Source of the DNA: Oreohelix idahoensis
Lineage: Eukaryota; Mollusca; Gastropoda; Stylommatophora; Oreohelicidae
Length of the DNA: 64,000 nucleotides
Direction of reading: 5' to 3'
Assembly (NCBI GenBank): GCA_024509875.1
Contig: JAMPIV010021230.1
Location: forward strand, 267,673 to 331,672
A program made the position numbers and the translations under genes. Positions 9,626 to 20,310 of the stretch are shown here, in pieces. The notes under the pieces were generated by a model that saw nothing but the letters and a program-made list of their open reading frames with translations, had not been told where the DNA came from and did not search any database. Every line of letters begins with the position of its first letter. Position 1 is the first letter of the stretch.

Positions 9626-11096
9626 ATATCCATTACACCCCTGTGAGACAGCGGCACAGGTAAAAATCAGTACACATTTAACGAAAAATCAGAAAGAGAG
9701 AGTGCAACAGGTTCTAGATGATCATACAGAGGTGTTAACAGACCGACCGGGGCATACAAACTTATTGGAATATGATATGAAACTGATAGACCCCACACCT
9801 GTCTGTATGAAACCCTATTCGATTCCTTTTGCTAAGGAGAAAGCTTTGAAGGAAGAGATAGACTATTTGTTGAAGGAGGGAATAATTTCACACAGTGAAT
9901 CTTCGTATAGTTCCAGTGTGGTACTCTTAAGGAAACCCTCTGGAGAACATAGACTCTGTATAGATTACAGGAGACTGAATGCTATCACAGAAGGACAGGT
10001 GGATCCATTGCCGGATACAAATCAGTTGTTTGCCAGGCTAAATAAAGCTAAATATTTCTCAAAAGTGGATCTGAGTAAAGGATACTATCAGATTCCAGTA
10101 AAGCCTGAGGTTAGACCATACCTAGCTTTTAGTACCTCAGAGGGACACTATGAGTTTAACAGATTGCCATTTGGATTGAAGAATGCGCCTAGTGTCTTCT
10201 CTAGAATGATGAGAAAATTGTTGGATCCTCTGAATAACCCATGCATCACAAATTTCATGGATGATATCCTTATAGCAACAGAAACATTTGAGGAACACAT
10301 TGACTCTCTGAACATGCTGTTTAATCGACTTAGAGAAGCGAATTTAACAGCCCGACCAACTAAATGTTGCGTTGGATGTAAAGAATTAGAATTCTTGGGA
10401 CACACAGTTCATCAGGGAAACATGACCCCTGACCCCAAGAATTTAGAGAAACTAAAGAAAGCCCCGAGACCACAAACCAAGAAAGACGTGAGATCCTTTG
10501 TCTCATTATGTGGTTTCTACCAAAAGTATATCAAAAACTTTAATTCCATATGTGCACCGTTAACTGATTTGACACGTAAAGGAAATCCAGATCGAATTAC
10601 ATGGACAGCACAATGTGAATTGGCCTACCAGGAATTGAAGGAAAAGCTCACAAGCAAACCTATTTTGAAATTACCTGACTTAAGTCAAGAATTCATTGTA
10701 AGAACGGATGCCAGTAATATAGGGTTAGGTGCGACCCTGTTACAGAAATCAGATGCTTTGGATGGGGAATTAACCCCAGTGGCATATGCTAGCAGAAAAT
10801 TGAATAAAGCTGAAACCAATTATTCAACTAGCGAAAAAGAATGTCTTGCTGTAATATGGGCAATCAAGAAATTCAATATTTATCTGTATGGGAAGGCACT
10901 TAAATTGCAAACTGATCACAAACCCTTGTCGTTTCTAGCGCAGGCTAGGCATGAAAATTCGAGGTTACTCAGATGGTCCTTACTTTTGCAGCCATTTGAA
11001 TTTAGCATAGAGTATATTTCTGGAAAAACAAATCTGGGAGCGGATTTTTTAAGCCGCCATCCGTGTGATGAGAATCACCGTAAGCCCCAGAAATAA
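9519..11096 (+). CDS. pol: pol part 2: reverse transcriptase and RNase H
   Basis: Gypsy-type RT follows the integrase. Visible blocks: SVVLLRKPSGEHRLCIDYRR (palm), FSKVDLSKGYYQIPV, FGLKNAPSVFSRMM and the catalytic box NFMDDILIAT near 10252. RNase H has FIVRTDASNIGLGA, the S-x-x-E region NYSTSEKECLAVIWA and LQTDHKPLSFLA with conserved D and E residues. The frame runs uninterrupted for 525 codons to TAA at about 11094. The region around 9519-9600 is shared in another frame with the end of the integrase ORF; true phase change is at the A7 tract. The ORF lacks a chromodomain or envelope gene downstream. Translation would require frameshifting or a separate start. Confidence 0.93.
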   Translation: MNLLKKYLERENQEETHLLTLSIAMEMKKEPLSSFEYPLHPCETAAQVKISTHLTKNQKERVQQVLDDHTEVLTDRPGHTNLLEYDMKLIDPTPVCMKPYSIPFAKEKALKEEIDYLLKEGIISHSESSYSSSVVLLRKPSGEHRLCIDYRRLNAITEGQVDPLPDTNQLFARLNKAKYFSKVDLSKGYYQIPVKPEVRPYLAFSTSEGHYEFNRLPFGLKNAPSVFSRMMRKLLDPLNNPCITNFMDDILIATETFEEHIDSLNMLFNRLREANLTARPTKCCVGCKELEFLGHTVHQGNMTPDPKNLEKLKKAPRPQTKKDVRSFVSLCGFYQKYIKNFNSICAPLTDLTRKGNPDRITWTAQCELAYQELKEKLTSKPILKLPDLSQEFIVRTDASNIGLGATLLQKSDALDGELTPVAYASRKLNKAETNYSTSEKECLAVIWAIKKFNIYLYGKALKLQTDHKPLSFLAQARHENSRLLRWSLLLQPFEFSIEYISGKTNLGADFLSRHPCDENHRKPQK

Positions 11097-11152
11097 TAAT
11101 AAATTTCTCTATGTGTATATAGAATTATAGACTGACATATAACGTCTGTTTT

Positions 11153-11166
11153 AAGTGGGGAGAATT
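11153..11166 (+). promoter_or_regulatory. Polypurine tract
   Basis: The purine-rich AAGTGGGGAGAATT abuts the 3' LTR, the expected site of plus-strand DNA priming. The same sequence, inverted, precedes the minus-strand LTR at 63951-63965 with one small insertion. Confidence 0.85.
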
Positions 11167-13561
11167 TGTCGTGAAACATTCTAAATCCACATATATAAAT
11201 TAAAAAGTAAATGTAAAGCCTAACGCATTAATTCAATAAAAGGGAAAGAAGAATGGTTAAAGACCCGTGCTTTCCAATAGCGTACGCCTGTGTTAATAGA
11301 ACGTCATGCTAGTTGAACAAGAAACCCCCTTTTTATGCTCCGTCTGCATAAAACTACACACGTTCGAAAAATACAACTAGTACTGTGTTTCTTAGAAAAC
11401 CTTGAGATACGCAAGCTGCTTAATGACCTAGATTAATACTAGCATTAATTTCATTTTATACACTGCGTAATGAAAAGACAGATGGACTTAGGATAGAGAG
11501 AGAGAGGGGTGAACGGAGGAACGCATACAACACTAACACGCGTCTCGCGATATAAAATTAATGCCACCCCCAAGCGTAAGGCATGAAGCACTAACCTTTT
11601 TTTTTAAATAGACAGTGACAAAAAAACACTACCAATACGAGGGTTAGGTTTTAAAAACCTGTTTAATGCTTATTAGTAAACATGACATTATACTGTTTTA
11701 TGTCTGAAAGCCTGACAGTACAGAAGACACCACATCGTATCGAAGTGAACGGGAGGTAGAAGAAAATGCATATTTGGAACGCAGCCACTTAGCTCCATAA
11801 AATTTATATATTTGGGTTCCTTAGGACTTGCTGACAAAGAATATGTTAAGTGTTACGCAAATAGTCTAGGAATTAACAAATTATAGCCAAAAGAAAATGG
11901 TGAGGTTGTCTGACAGCACCAAATCATAATTGCTCGGTGGCATGTTTTAAAACCACCATTTTACGGGAAATAGGCCAACAAGTTAAATCCTATTTGATTG
12001 GCTAGAAGTATATGTAAGGCGAAACACGATTAGTCGGACTGCAAATACTATTTTTGGTTGTTAGGGGAAACGTAGGAAGGGTAAATTTTTTCAAAAGCTT
12101 TTGTAAACATGGTCCTATTGGCTAGACCATTTGATATAGTCAATTAGGAGCGTCTGTTCAGTGCCACATTTTAAAATAAGCTTACTAAGAAACAGTGCGT
12201 TGAGATCCAGCTCATATTTTTCTAAATAAAAGCCTGGGACAGAGGCAGATCGGAATTGTGCCATAATTCATCGCCATTCAACGTATTTGTTTATTATTTC
12301 CATGAATTGTGGTAAGATTGACATATTTGATATCTTTTAGATGAAAATTGAATGTGAATTGATAATTTATGTCTGTATATGTGTGTGGTTCAGTAGCAAA
12401 CATGAGGCAAAGCCTAGATATTGCTCCAACCTGAACAAAACTTGTCGGAGAAAAGTATAACTGCATGGAATTGCCAAATAGTACTGTGACACCTATCTTA
12501 TTGTATAGAAGGACTTACAGCTGAAATTGCAGAGGCGTAGTAACCATTAGGGAGAGGAATACTGGTGAATGTTATTACATGAGAAGCTAACAGTTGGCCT
12601 ACCGCGCTGAACTCGGTGTTTGTTATGTATTGTGTTTCAGTGTGGAAATAGCTTATAAATTAGTTCTGAAGTAGGAGGTACGACCTTCTTGTTTCAGGGA
12701 CCGTGGTCCTAACTTATTGAAGCAGCACCTGGTCTGAGTTTTGCTGAATCCAGAGGCTGATAGCATACCCCTTGGTCCAGATAGCGACCAGTGTTGGTTC
12801 TCAAGTATACGGTGAAGCAAGCGAGCAGAGGAGACTGTTTCCTGCCGCCCTCACAGAAGATAAGATTCTGTGGCCAGAGCAGCTCAATCTTATGTACCCC
12901 CCTCAAAAATTGACAGTATATTAAATAAAGAGGGACAATTAATTGTTTCAAATGACAGGAACTGTGAACTTTTCCCAATACTATTTCCACCAGAAGCAAA
13001 CACTTGAAGTCATGATGACAAACAACCACCTAGCTTGAAAAAGCCAGTATTACCTCATAGTACTACATCACAACTTACACACATATGATAATAATAATAA
13101 TAATATATGTCAATACAAAGATCATATCTATAAATTGTGTACATACAACTTGTAATTACATTTTATTGTGATTCCTGGTTCACTTTGTAGTTGAATCAGG
13201 ATATCTATTATTGAAAGGAATTAATACATATTTTTAAAGGTAAAACTTGACTTATTAAGATAGTCTTATAGAGTGTTCTATGTGTGTGAGTGTCACAGTG
13301 TTGTAAAGAGTTGTGGATTAAACTAAATTGTTTATCTGTCTGTTGGTTGTTGTGAACATACACTTCATCACTTTCATAACCCTAGACATTCAACGTAGTC
13401 ATCACAATATTCCAGAATAATTCTGACTGAGGTATAAATGTGGTAGCAAAGTAAGGTCATCTGTAATACACCACACTTATTAGATACAGATACCTTCACA
13501 GCTGATCTCAGTCAGTACACTAAGTCCCCTATAGATATTTATATCATCCCACTTTACCACA
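11167..13561 (+). repeat. 3' LTR of Gmr1-like element
   Basis: Direct repeat of the 5' LTR with only scattered substitutions and small indels (for example a shorter GA run near 11500). It ends CCACA at 13561, after which hAT transposase sequence resumes. Confidence 0.95.
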
Positions 13562-13841
13562 GGAGCTAATGGGTATTGATTGAATAATCAAGTATCACTG
13601 CATCATACATCATCAGGTTTTGTGTAGCAAAGTCTTAAAATTTGAGTATGAAACATCAGTGGTTGTTTCCATTGTGAACTACATCCATTCATATAACATT
13701 TCGAAGCTTTCTTGAAGAAGTAGACGCCGAGTACAGCGACTTACTGTACCACACTGAGGTGAGGTGGTTGAGTACATTTCTGGAACTTGAAAACGAAACC
13801 TGGAATCAAGATCCTTTTTTCCAGAGTAATAGTACAGCACA
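13562..13841 (+). pseudogene. hAT transposase remnant, part 2
   Basis: Translation gives KYHCIIH, LCSKVLKFE, VVVSIVNYIHS and, after a frameshift, YSDLLYHTEVRWLS. These are consecutive conserved blocks of ZBED5/GTF2IRD2-like hAT transposases (the CIIH block and the HTEVRWLS block). It continues part 1 across the LTR element and ends at 13841, where a LINE is inserted. The next block is found at 17070. Frameshifts and stops make it a pseudogene. Confidence 0.75.
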
Positions 13842-13848
13842 TTGGTGC

Positions 13849-16275
13849 TGTCGTGAGAAATTCTAATCCACATATATAAATTATCAGGTAAATGTAAAGC
13901 CTAACACATAAATTCAATAAAAGGAAAGAAGAATGGTAAAGAACAGTGCTGTCACAATGACGGTACTCGAGATCCCCTTGTTTTCTACTTCGTCTGCAAA
14001 TTGTAACGTTTCACGTTGATAGTAAATGCCTACTGCATCAATACACGCTTTCTATAATAAAACGTGTACTGCATTTCTAAGAAAAACCTTGAGATACGCA
14101 AGCTGATTAATGACCTAAATTAATACTAGCATTAATTACACTACGTTACCATAAACGAACGGACAGATGGACTTAGGATAGAAAGAAAGGGAGGGCTGAA
14201 AGCCGGAACGCATGCAACACTAACACGCGTCTCGCTATACAATTAAGGCCATCACGCGTTTAAGGCCACATGCACTAACTTTTTTCAAATCGACAGTGAT
14301 AAAAAAAACACTACCCATACGAGAGTTAGGTTTAAAAACTTACAAAACGCTTATTAGGAAACATGACATTCTACTGTTTTATGTCTAAAATCCTGACATT
14401 AGTCTGACAGTACAGCAGGATAGGTGGCGGTTCTAAACATAAAAAAATAAAAAAACAAATCCACGACTATCCTAGAAAATACATATTTTGAACGCAGCCA
14501 CTTAGCTCCCTTAAATTTGTATATTTGGGTTCCTTAGCACTTGCTGACAAATAATATGTTAAGTGTTACGCAAATAGTCTAGGGATTAACAAATTATAGC
14601 CAAAAGAAATAGTGAGGGTGTCAGACAACACCAAAATCAGAATCGCTCAGTGGCAGATTTTGAAACCACCATTGTACGGGAAATAGGTCCCCATGTTAAA
14701 TCCTATTTGATTGGAGCGCAGTAAATGTAAGGCGAAACACGATTAGTCGGACTACCAATACTAATTTTTTTGTTTGTTAGGGGAAACAGTAGTAGAGGTA
14801 CTTTTTTGAAAAGCTGTGTAAACATGGCACGATTGGTTAGACCCGCCAATATAGTCAAATAGAAGCGTCAGTTCAGCACCACATTTTCAAATAAACTTTC
14901 TAAAGCAACAGTGCGTTGAGATTCAGCTTATACTTTTCTAAATAAAAGCCTGAGACAGCGGCAGGTCGGATTTTGTGCCATATTCATTGCCAGTCAACGT
15001 AATTGTGTATTATTTCCATGAATTGTGGTAAGCTTGAAATATTTGATATCTTTTTAATGAAAATTGAATGTAAATTGATAATTTATGTCTGTATATGTGT
15101 GTAGTTCAGTAGCAAACATGAGGCAAAGCCTAGATATTGCTCCAACCTGAACAGAACGTGTCTGAGAAAAGTAAAATTGCATGGAATTGCCTAACAGTAC
15201 ACTGACACCTATCTTATTGACTAGAAGGAACTAATGCTGGAATTGCAGAGGCGTAGTAACCATTAGGGAGGAGTATACTGGTGTAAATTGTTTCAGATGA
15301 AGATAGCAGTTGGCCTACCGCTCTGAACTCAGTGTTTGTTATGTATTGTGTTCAGTCTGGAAATAGATTATAAATTAGTTCTGAAATAGGAGCTACAACC
15401 TTCTTGTTTCAGGGACCGTGGTCCTAAAGTTATTGAGCAGCACCTGGTCTGAGCTTTGCTGAATCTAGAGGCTGACAGCATACTCCTGGGTCCAGATAGT
15501 GACCAGTGAGGTGTCTCCAGAACACAGGGAAGCTATCAAGCAGAGGAGTCTTTTCCTGCCGCCATCACGAAAGATAAGCTTCTGTGGCCAGAGGAGCTCA
15601 ACATTATGTGTCCCCCTCTAAAATTGACATTATAATAAAACAGAGGGAAAATACATTGTGTAAATTGATAGGAACTGTGAACTTTTCCCCATACTATTTC
15701 CAAGATAAACAAACACTTGAAGTCATGATGACAAATAACAACATAGCTTGAAAAACAAAACCAGTATTACCTCATAGTACTACTACACAACTGACACACA
15801 TAGGATAATATTAATAAAATATGTCACTACAAGGTTCATATTTATAAATTATGTACATATAAATTGTGATTACATTTGATTGTGATTCCTGGTTCACTTT
15901 GTAGTTGAATCAGGATATATATTAGTGAAAGTAATTAATACATATATATTTGAAACTTTACCATAGACTCATTTAAGATAGTCTTATAGAGTGTTAAATG
16001 TGTGTGAGTGTCACAGTGTTGTAAAGTGTTGTGGAATAAATTAAATTGTTTATCTGTCTGTTGTTGTTGTGACTTACACTTCATCATATACATACCCTAG
16101 ACATTCAACGTAGTCATCACAATATTCCAGAATAATTCTGACTGAGGTATAAATGTGGTAGCAAGTAAGGTTATCTGTAAAACACTACACCTATTAGATA
16201 CAGATACCTTCACAGCTGATCTCAGTCAGTACACTAAGTCCCCTATAAATATTTATATCATCCCACTTTACCACA
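13849..16275 (+). repeat. Solo LTR of Gmr1-like family
   Basis: Homologous along its whole length to the LTRs at 4068 and 11167 but visibly more diverged. It starts TGTCGTGAGAAATT and ends ACTTTACCACA. It is flanked by a perfect 5-bp duplication GGTGC (13844-13848 and 16276-16280). It represents an older insertion reduced to a single LTR by recombination. Confidence 0.95.
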
Positions 16276-16984
16276 GGTGCATCACTTCACATACCTAGGG
16301 TCTACCATCAATGACAAACTCTCACTGGATACAGAAATCGAAATCCGCATTGGCAAAGCTGCAGCTACCTTTGCCCGCCTCACATCGCGTGTTTGGGGAA
16401 ACTCCAAACTCACAATGAAGACCAAAGCTGCGGTATATAATGCCTGCGTCACCAGCACACTCCTATATGGCAGCGAGACCTGGACGACCTATGCTAAGCA
16501 GGAAAGAAGGCTCAATACCTTCCATTTACGGTGTCTACGCCGCATCCTCGGCATCTCGTGGAAAGATAAAGTGACTAATGTCGAGGTGTTGTCACGTGCT
16601 GGCCTTCAAAGTATGTATACACTGCTTAGACAGCGCAGACTTCGCTGGCTTGGTCTTGTTCGCCGCATGGAAGATGGTCGCATCCCAAAAGATATCTTCT
16701 ACGGACAACTAGCAGATGGCAGGAGAACAGTTGGGCGACCACAGCTGAGGTTCAAAGATGTGTGCAAGAGAGATATGAGGGCACTGGACATGGATCCAGC
16801 AACATGGGAGGATGAAGCTGCCGATCGCACTAAGTGGCGATGCTATTTACGGCGCCAACTCAGATTGGGCGAAGAGAGGCTCACACAACAAGCAGAGGAG
16901 GGGAGAAAACGTCGAAAGGAGCACCAGGAAAATAAGCAGCTGAGGGCTGTCACCTCAGGGGCGCATTCCCATAGTCAGTTATGA
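16276..16984 (+). pseudogene. LINE reverse transcriptase C-terminal region
   Basis: An open frame of 235 codons begins just after the solo LTR with HHFTYLGSTINDKLSLDTEI and continues with the thumb-like region (SKLTMKTKAAVYNACVTSTL, LLYGSETWTTYAKQERRLN). It ends with RRLRWLGLVRRMEDGRIPKD and GRRTVGRPQLRFKDVCKRD. These blocks follow the RT active site in a widespread invertebrate LINE protein. The catalytic YADD box and everything upstream are missing, so this is a 5'-truncated copy. The stop codon lies at 16982-16984, immediately before the (ATT)n tail. The frame being intact suggests a young insertion. Confidence 0.88.
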
Positions 16985-16993
16985 CTGAAGGGG

Positions 16994-16994
16994 C

Positions 16995-17062
<68 letters not shown>
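16994..17062. repeat. (ATT)n microsatellite, LINE 3' tail
   Basis: About 23 uninterrupted ATT units directly after the LINE stop codon and before the right target duplication. It is interpreted as the retrotransposition tail rather than an independent repeat. Confidence 0.9.
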
Positions 17063-17063
<1 letters not shown>

Positions 17064-17069
17064 AGCACA

Positions 17070-17981
17070 CGTGAATAATCTCAACATTCAACTTCAGGGG
17101 AAAAATCAACTTGTATGTCAAATGTGTGACGCAATCAAGCCTTTTAAAATGAAACTGAACCCTTTCAGTGGCCAGATGTCCAAAGGAGAAATGTATCACT
17201 TTACTACAAGTGCACATCATATCCCTGACCAGAGACACACTAAGTTAGTCCCTGACCAGAGACACACTGAGTTAGTCCCTGACCAGAGACACACTGAGTT
17301 AGTCCCTGACCAGAGACACACTGAGTTAGTCCCTGACCAGAGACACGCTGAGTTAGTCCCTGACCAGAGACACACTGAGTTAGTCCCTGACCAGAGACAC
17401 ACTGAGTTAGTCCCTGACCAGAGACACGCTGAGTTAGTCCCTGACCAGAGACACGGTGAGTTAGTCCCTTACCAGAAACACACTGAGTTAGGAGAAAAGT
17501 ATGCATAGGAAATTGATGTTTTGCTGAAGAGTTTACCAGAAGACTTATTTTATCTAAAACTGAATATTTCAAGTTGAAGCCTGTTGAAGATCCAGTTTCT
17601 GTGGATCCAGAAGAAGTGCAGCTACATGTGCAAACTGAGTTAACTGAACTACAATGTTCGGCTGTCTATCGAAATAAACACAGCTTGTGTGCTTTCTACA
17701 AAAGCCTGGACAGTGGAAAATACAACAATTTTATTGAAGTTACACTGAACACCTTCGGCATGTTTGGAAGCACATACATATGTGAACAAACATTTTCACT
17801 AATGAACATGAACAAAAACAAGCAACGTTTCAAACTCACTGCCGACAATTTAGAAGACATTATGAAAACATCCACTTCAACTATGACCCCACAATTTGAC
17901 AAACTTGTTGCTGAAGAAGATGTAATATCTCTCAATAAATATAAGGGCATTATGAAAGAATACCTAAGTCTCTCCTTGTAG
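17070..17981 (+). pseudogene. hAT transposase remnant, part 3 (C-terminal)
   Basis: The reading resumes directly after the LINE with VNNLNIQLQGKNQLVCQM, a conserved hAT block. It runs through an internal 27-bp minisatellite, then, after a stop near 17506 and a frameshift, continues at 17574 with PEEVQLHVQTELTELQC. The C-terminal dimerisation signature GSTYICEQTFSLMNMNK and FKLTADNLEDIMKTSTS follows. The stop is TAG at 17979-17981. The family is ZBED5/GTF2IRD2-like. This half is better preserved than parts 1 and 2. No terminal inverted repeat was recognised downstream. Confidence 0.85.
17223..17490 (+). repeat. 27-bp minisatellite, in frame in hAT ORF
   Basis: Ten tandem units of the type CCTGACCAGAGACACACTGA (27 bases per unit) encode a nine-residue repeat PDQRHTELV with minor variants (A or G for T). 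The unit is a multiple of three and keeps the hAT frame open. Confidence 0.95.
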
Positions 17982-18059
17982 TTCGACAAATACATTTCAC
18001 TTAAACATTCTCCACACCTAAAGGTCTTTCATATTTGGACATGCGCCCTAATATAACCG

Positions 18060-18387
18060 GCTAGGTTGAAGGGACGCGCCTCGCCAAAACGAGGCAAAAT
18101 TTTATTTTAAAAAAAAAAAAAATTTCACTTAAAAGGTCAAGGTAGTCCCATTGCAGATACTGCCGTAGGAGAGTGAAGTGTTAGAGACTTGACCGTACTA
18201 GATCCAGCACCAAGAGGTAGGGTGACCAGTTCTCTTCCTCGCTACCTTTTCCTTGCCTAACTCAAGACCATAGTCAGGTACACATTTACAGTTGGGTAGA
18301 CTTGAGTGTGATGATAACGTGAATCGAACCCGACACCTTTGCCGCGAGATATCAGCGGTCTAACCACTCTGTCAATCGGACGTTCAC
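18060..18387 (-). repeat. tRNA-derived SINE (family A)
   Basis: On the minus strand the element begins GTCCGATTGACAGAGTGGTT (A-box region) and has a B-box GGTTCGATTC about 40 bases on, a typical pol III promoter of tRNA ancestry. A unique body follows, then a T-run and a short hairpin GCCTCG-TTTTGG-CGAGGC near 18077-18094. The 3' boundary is uncertain. Confidence 0.75.
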
Positions 18388-18791
18388 ATTTCATTTACCT
18401 ATGATTAATAAATAAGTATATTTAAATTTTTAAATTTAATTAATTAATCGCCTCTTAATAAAATACCACCCCAAACTTACCCTTGCGGCCCGCGCCAGAT
18501 TTCTTCACAGCAATATGGCCCTGACTAATAAACGAGTTGTGCATCCCTGCTGTATGTGAACCTACAATAAACACGGCTGACACTTTTGAGACTATTCCGA
18601 ACACAATTTTCGGCAGCATCGTTCCATTATTCAGCTGATTACAACAACATACGGTGTAAGGGACATAACTGCCTGAAATGTCTACAAAAGAAGTAATATC
18701 TAAGTTACGGGGACTTTCATGTCGTTTTTTTTCTCTAACCAGCGGCACTCGAGCTTTCCAGCCCTTTTGGCCCAATGACATGTCATTGCGA

Positions 18792-18917
18792 GGCTGGAGG
18801 GGGGAGGGGGGGGGGGGGGGGGGGGGGGGGGGTTGGGGGGGGGTGGGGGGGGGGGGGGGCGGGGGGGGGGGGGTGGGGGGGGCGGGGGGGGGGGGGGGGG
18901 GGGGGGGGGCGGGGGGG
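18792..18917. repeat. G-homopolymer-rich tract
   Basis: About 125 bases of nearly pure G with occasional T, A and C. Glycine or proline-rich frames over it are meaningless. It may be a quadruplex-forming tract or poor consensus. Confidence 0.9.
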
Positions 18918-19147
18918 TCAGTGGACTTTCCTTCCAACCCGGTCAGGAGCTTCGCTCCTTCCCATCCACACGGGATTTATTGTGCAGGAGCCGTTCAGGT
19001 TATTCAGTCAAATTTCCGGTCGTAAACATTGCTTCAAACGCTGACGCCCGGGTTTGAACCATGAAAATCACGTCGTTCAAGCAGTACACATTTACCGGTA
19101 ATACTTCTTTCGTATAATTTCAAACGAAATTGTTTTTGTTGTTGGTT

Positions 19148-19623
19148 TAGTTTTTGGTTTTAAGGACCATGTTCATTGCACACAGACAATTGCATCAGGT
19201 GCTTCGATCTCCTCCCTTAGATCACACAAGGAGGATCTCAGCACAGTCATGAAACCCCGTAGCACCGGCGAGGATCCCAATGTCTGTATACAGGAATCAT
19301 ACGTGCTATAAATATTTTTGTGGTGAGTAGGTTTATAATTATGTAAATTTTGCCAGGGGAGCGGCCGTATTGCCCACTCTTTACGATTTCCAACTGCCGA
19401 GGGATTGTTAAAGTGCGCAACACGGGATCTCCTACATTGTCGCCTTTATCCGAGAAAGCAAGGCATCTGATCTCACTACGCAGGACATCAGGTAGGAGTA
19501 TGACATCATTAGGACCCACTGGTTCTGAAAAAAAATTCCATCAAATATATATTCCCTGCAATGGGAACCGAACCTGGTACCTTTAGATGCGGACACCATA
19601 CCTCTTAGCCACTCCGACCATCG
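19148..19623 (-). repeat. Long tRNA-derived SINE (family B), copy 1
   Basis: The minus strand starts GGTCGGAGTGGCTAAGAGGT (A-box-like), has a B-box-like GGTTCGGTTCC, and then a ~400-base body. It ends in an ACCAAAAACC-type A-rich tail. The whole unit recurs on the plus strand at 54450-54955, so this is a dispersed family with a defined length of about 480-500 bases. Confidence 0.85.
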
Positions 19624-19704
19624 TATTGTTGTTATCATCATGGATACCTTTCAGCTCTTAGTAAAGCACAGGTCTTCAACAAACACATACCACGCCCTCC
19701 TGTC

Positions 19705-19982
19705 ATGTAAGGTAAGGTAAAGGATCCCGTTACACGCCCATTGAGGCATATTTGGAATATGGTGTTAGGCCCATATTTTCTTGACCATCGGCACACTAGG
19801 GGTGACTTGGTCAACATCATGCCGGCCGCCTTAACCTTCCCAGAGTTGCCCTGGTACCCAGTTGGGGCTGGGTCGACCCAGGAACCGTTTGCTGCCTAAA
19901 AAACCCCACCTCATCTGGGGATCGAACCATAGACCACTGAGCTAGGAAGCCAGTGCACTAACCACTAAGCTACCGCGGCTCA
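19705..19982 (-). repeat. tRNA-derived SINE (family C)
   Basis: The minus strand begins GCCGCGGTAGCTTAGTGGTT with A-box TAGCTTAGTGG and B-box GGTTCGATCC. A body containing GGGTCGACCC follows. Only one copy is in the window. It lies next to the family B SINE and in the same orientation. Confidence 0.8.
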
Positions 19983-19984
19983 TG

Positions 19985-20310
19985 TGCCATTCACTAAAAG
20001 CCTTTCCATGTCTGCTTTACCCCTTTCATTTACGTCTCCAGCTTTCTTCTCCATCAGTCAGTCAATGCCTGTTAGGGTTTTACTTTCTTCTTTGTCGATC
20101 GCTCTCACATAACCAAATCTATCTCTCTTATAAAGCTGGCGGCCCGTCTCAGGCTTCTCTTGTCACTATGTAGTTTCTCCCTCAACTAGGTTGAAGAAGG
20201 CCACGCTGCCACTCTTTTCGCCTCATGAAGCCTGCAGTTTTGGAGTACATGTTCTACTGTCTGTTTGTCCTTTCCGCACGGACACTCATCTATCTGTCCA
20301 ATTGCCAGTT
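19985..20310 (-). pseudogene. LINE C-terminal zinc-motif fragment
   Basis: Minus-strand translation reads CPCGKDKQTVEHVLQNCRLH, a CxC...H...C motif, followed by LREKLHSDKRSLRRAASFI. This block ends the polyprotein of RNase H-bearing I/Jockey-like LINEs. Only the last ~100 codons remain. It abuts LINE-B sequence, so one was probably inserted next to the other. A related C-terminal block is at 59155-59478. Confidence 0.7.

Larger units (their letters stand above)
4068..13561 (+). mobile_element. Gmr1-like Ty3/gypsy LTR retrotransposon, full length
   Basis: A complete element: two long LTRs (4068-6461 and 11167-13561), a primer-binding site (6467-6492), gag, protease, integrase, reverse transcriptase, RNase H and a polypurine tract (11153-11166). 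The integrase lies upstream of the reverse transcriptase, the reverse of ordinary gypsy order. Published Gmr1-like elements have this arrangement with gypsy-type RT sequence. LTRs start TGTCG and end CCACA. They are nearly identical by eye, so insertion is recent relative to the hAT it disrupts. Flanks (ggaat left, ggagc right) do not form a perfect target duplication. Coding frames are broken at several points (see gag and pol), so autonomous activity is doubtful unless some shifts are programmed. Confidence 0.9.
13842..17060 (+). mobile_element. 5'-truncated LINE with (ATT)n tail inserted in hAT
   Basis: The element is bounded by a 9-bp target duplication TACAGCACA (13833-13841 and 17061-17069). 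It ends in a (TTA/ATT)n run of about 67 bases, the microsatellite tail of this kind of LINE. It contains the C-terminal ~235 codons of an RT polyprotein and an internal solo LTR inserted later. Confidence 0.88.

Noticed and set aside
18455..18937. 160-codon proline-rich frame on the minus strand
   Set aside because: The proline run is the complement of a poly-G tract; the rest has no motif and overlaps SINE-rich sequence.
19148..19982. Functional tRNA genes
   Set aside because: A- and B-box-like motifs are present but no cloverleaf with a clear anticodon arm and acceptor pairing; long bodies follow, so these are SINE heads.
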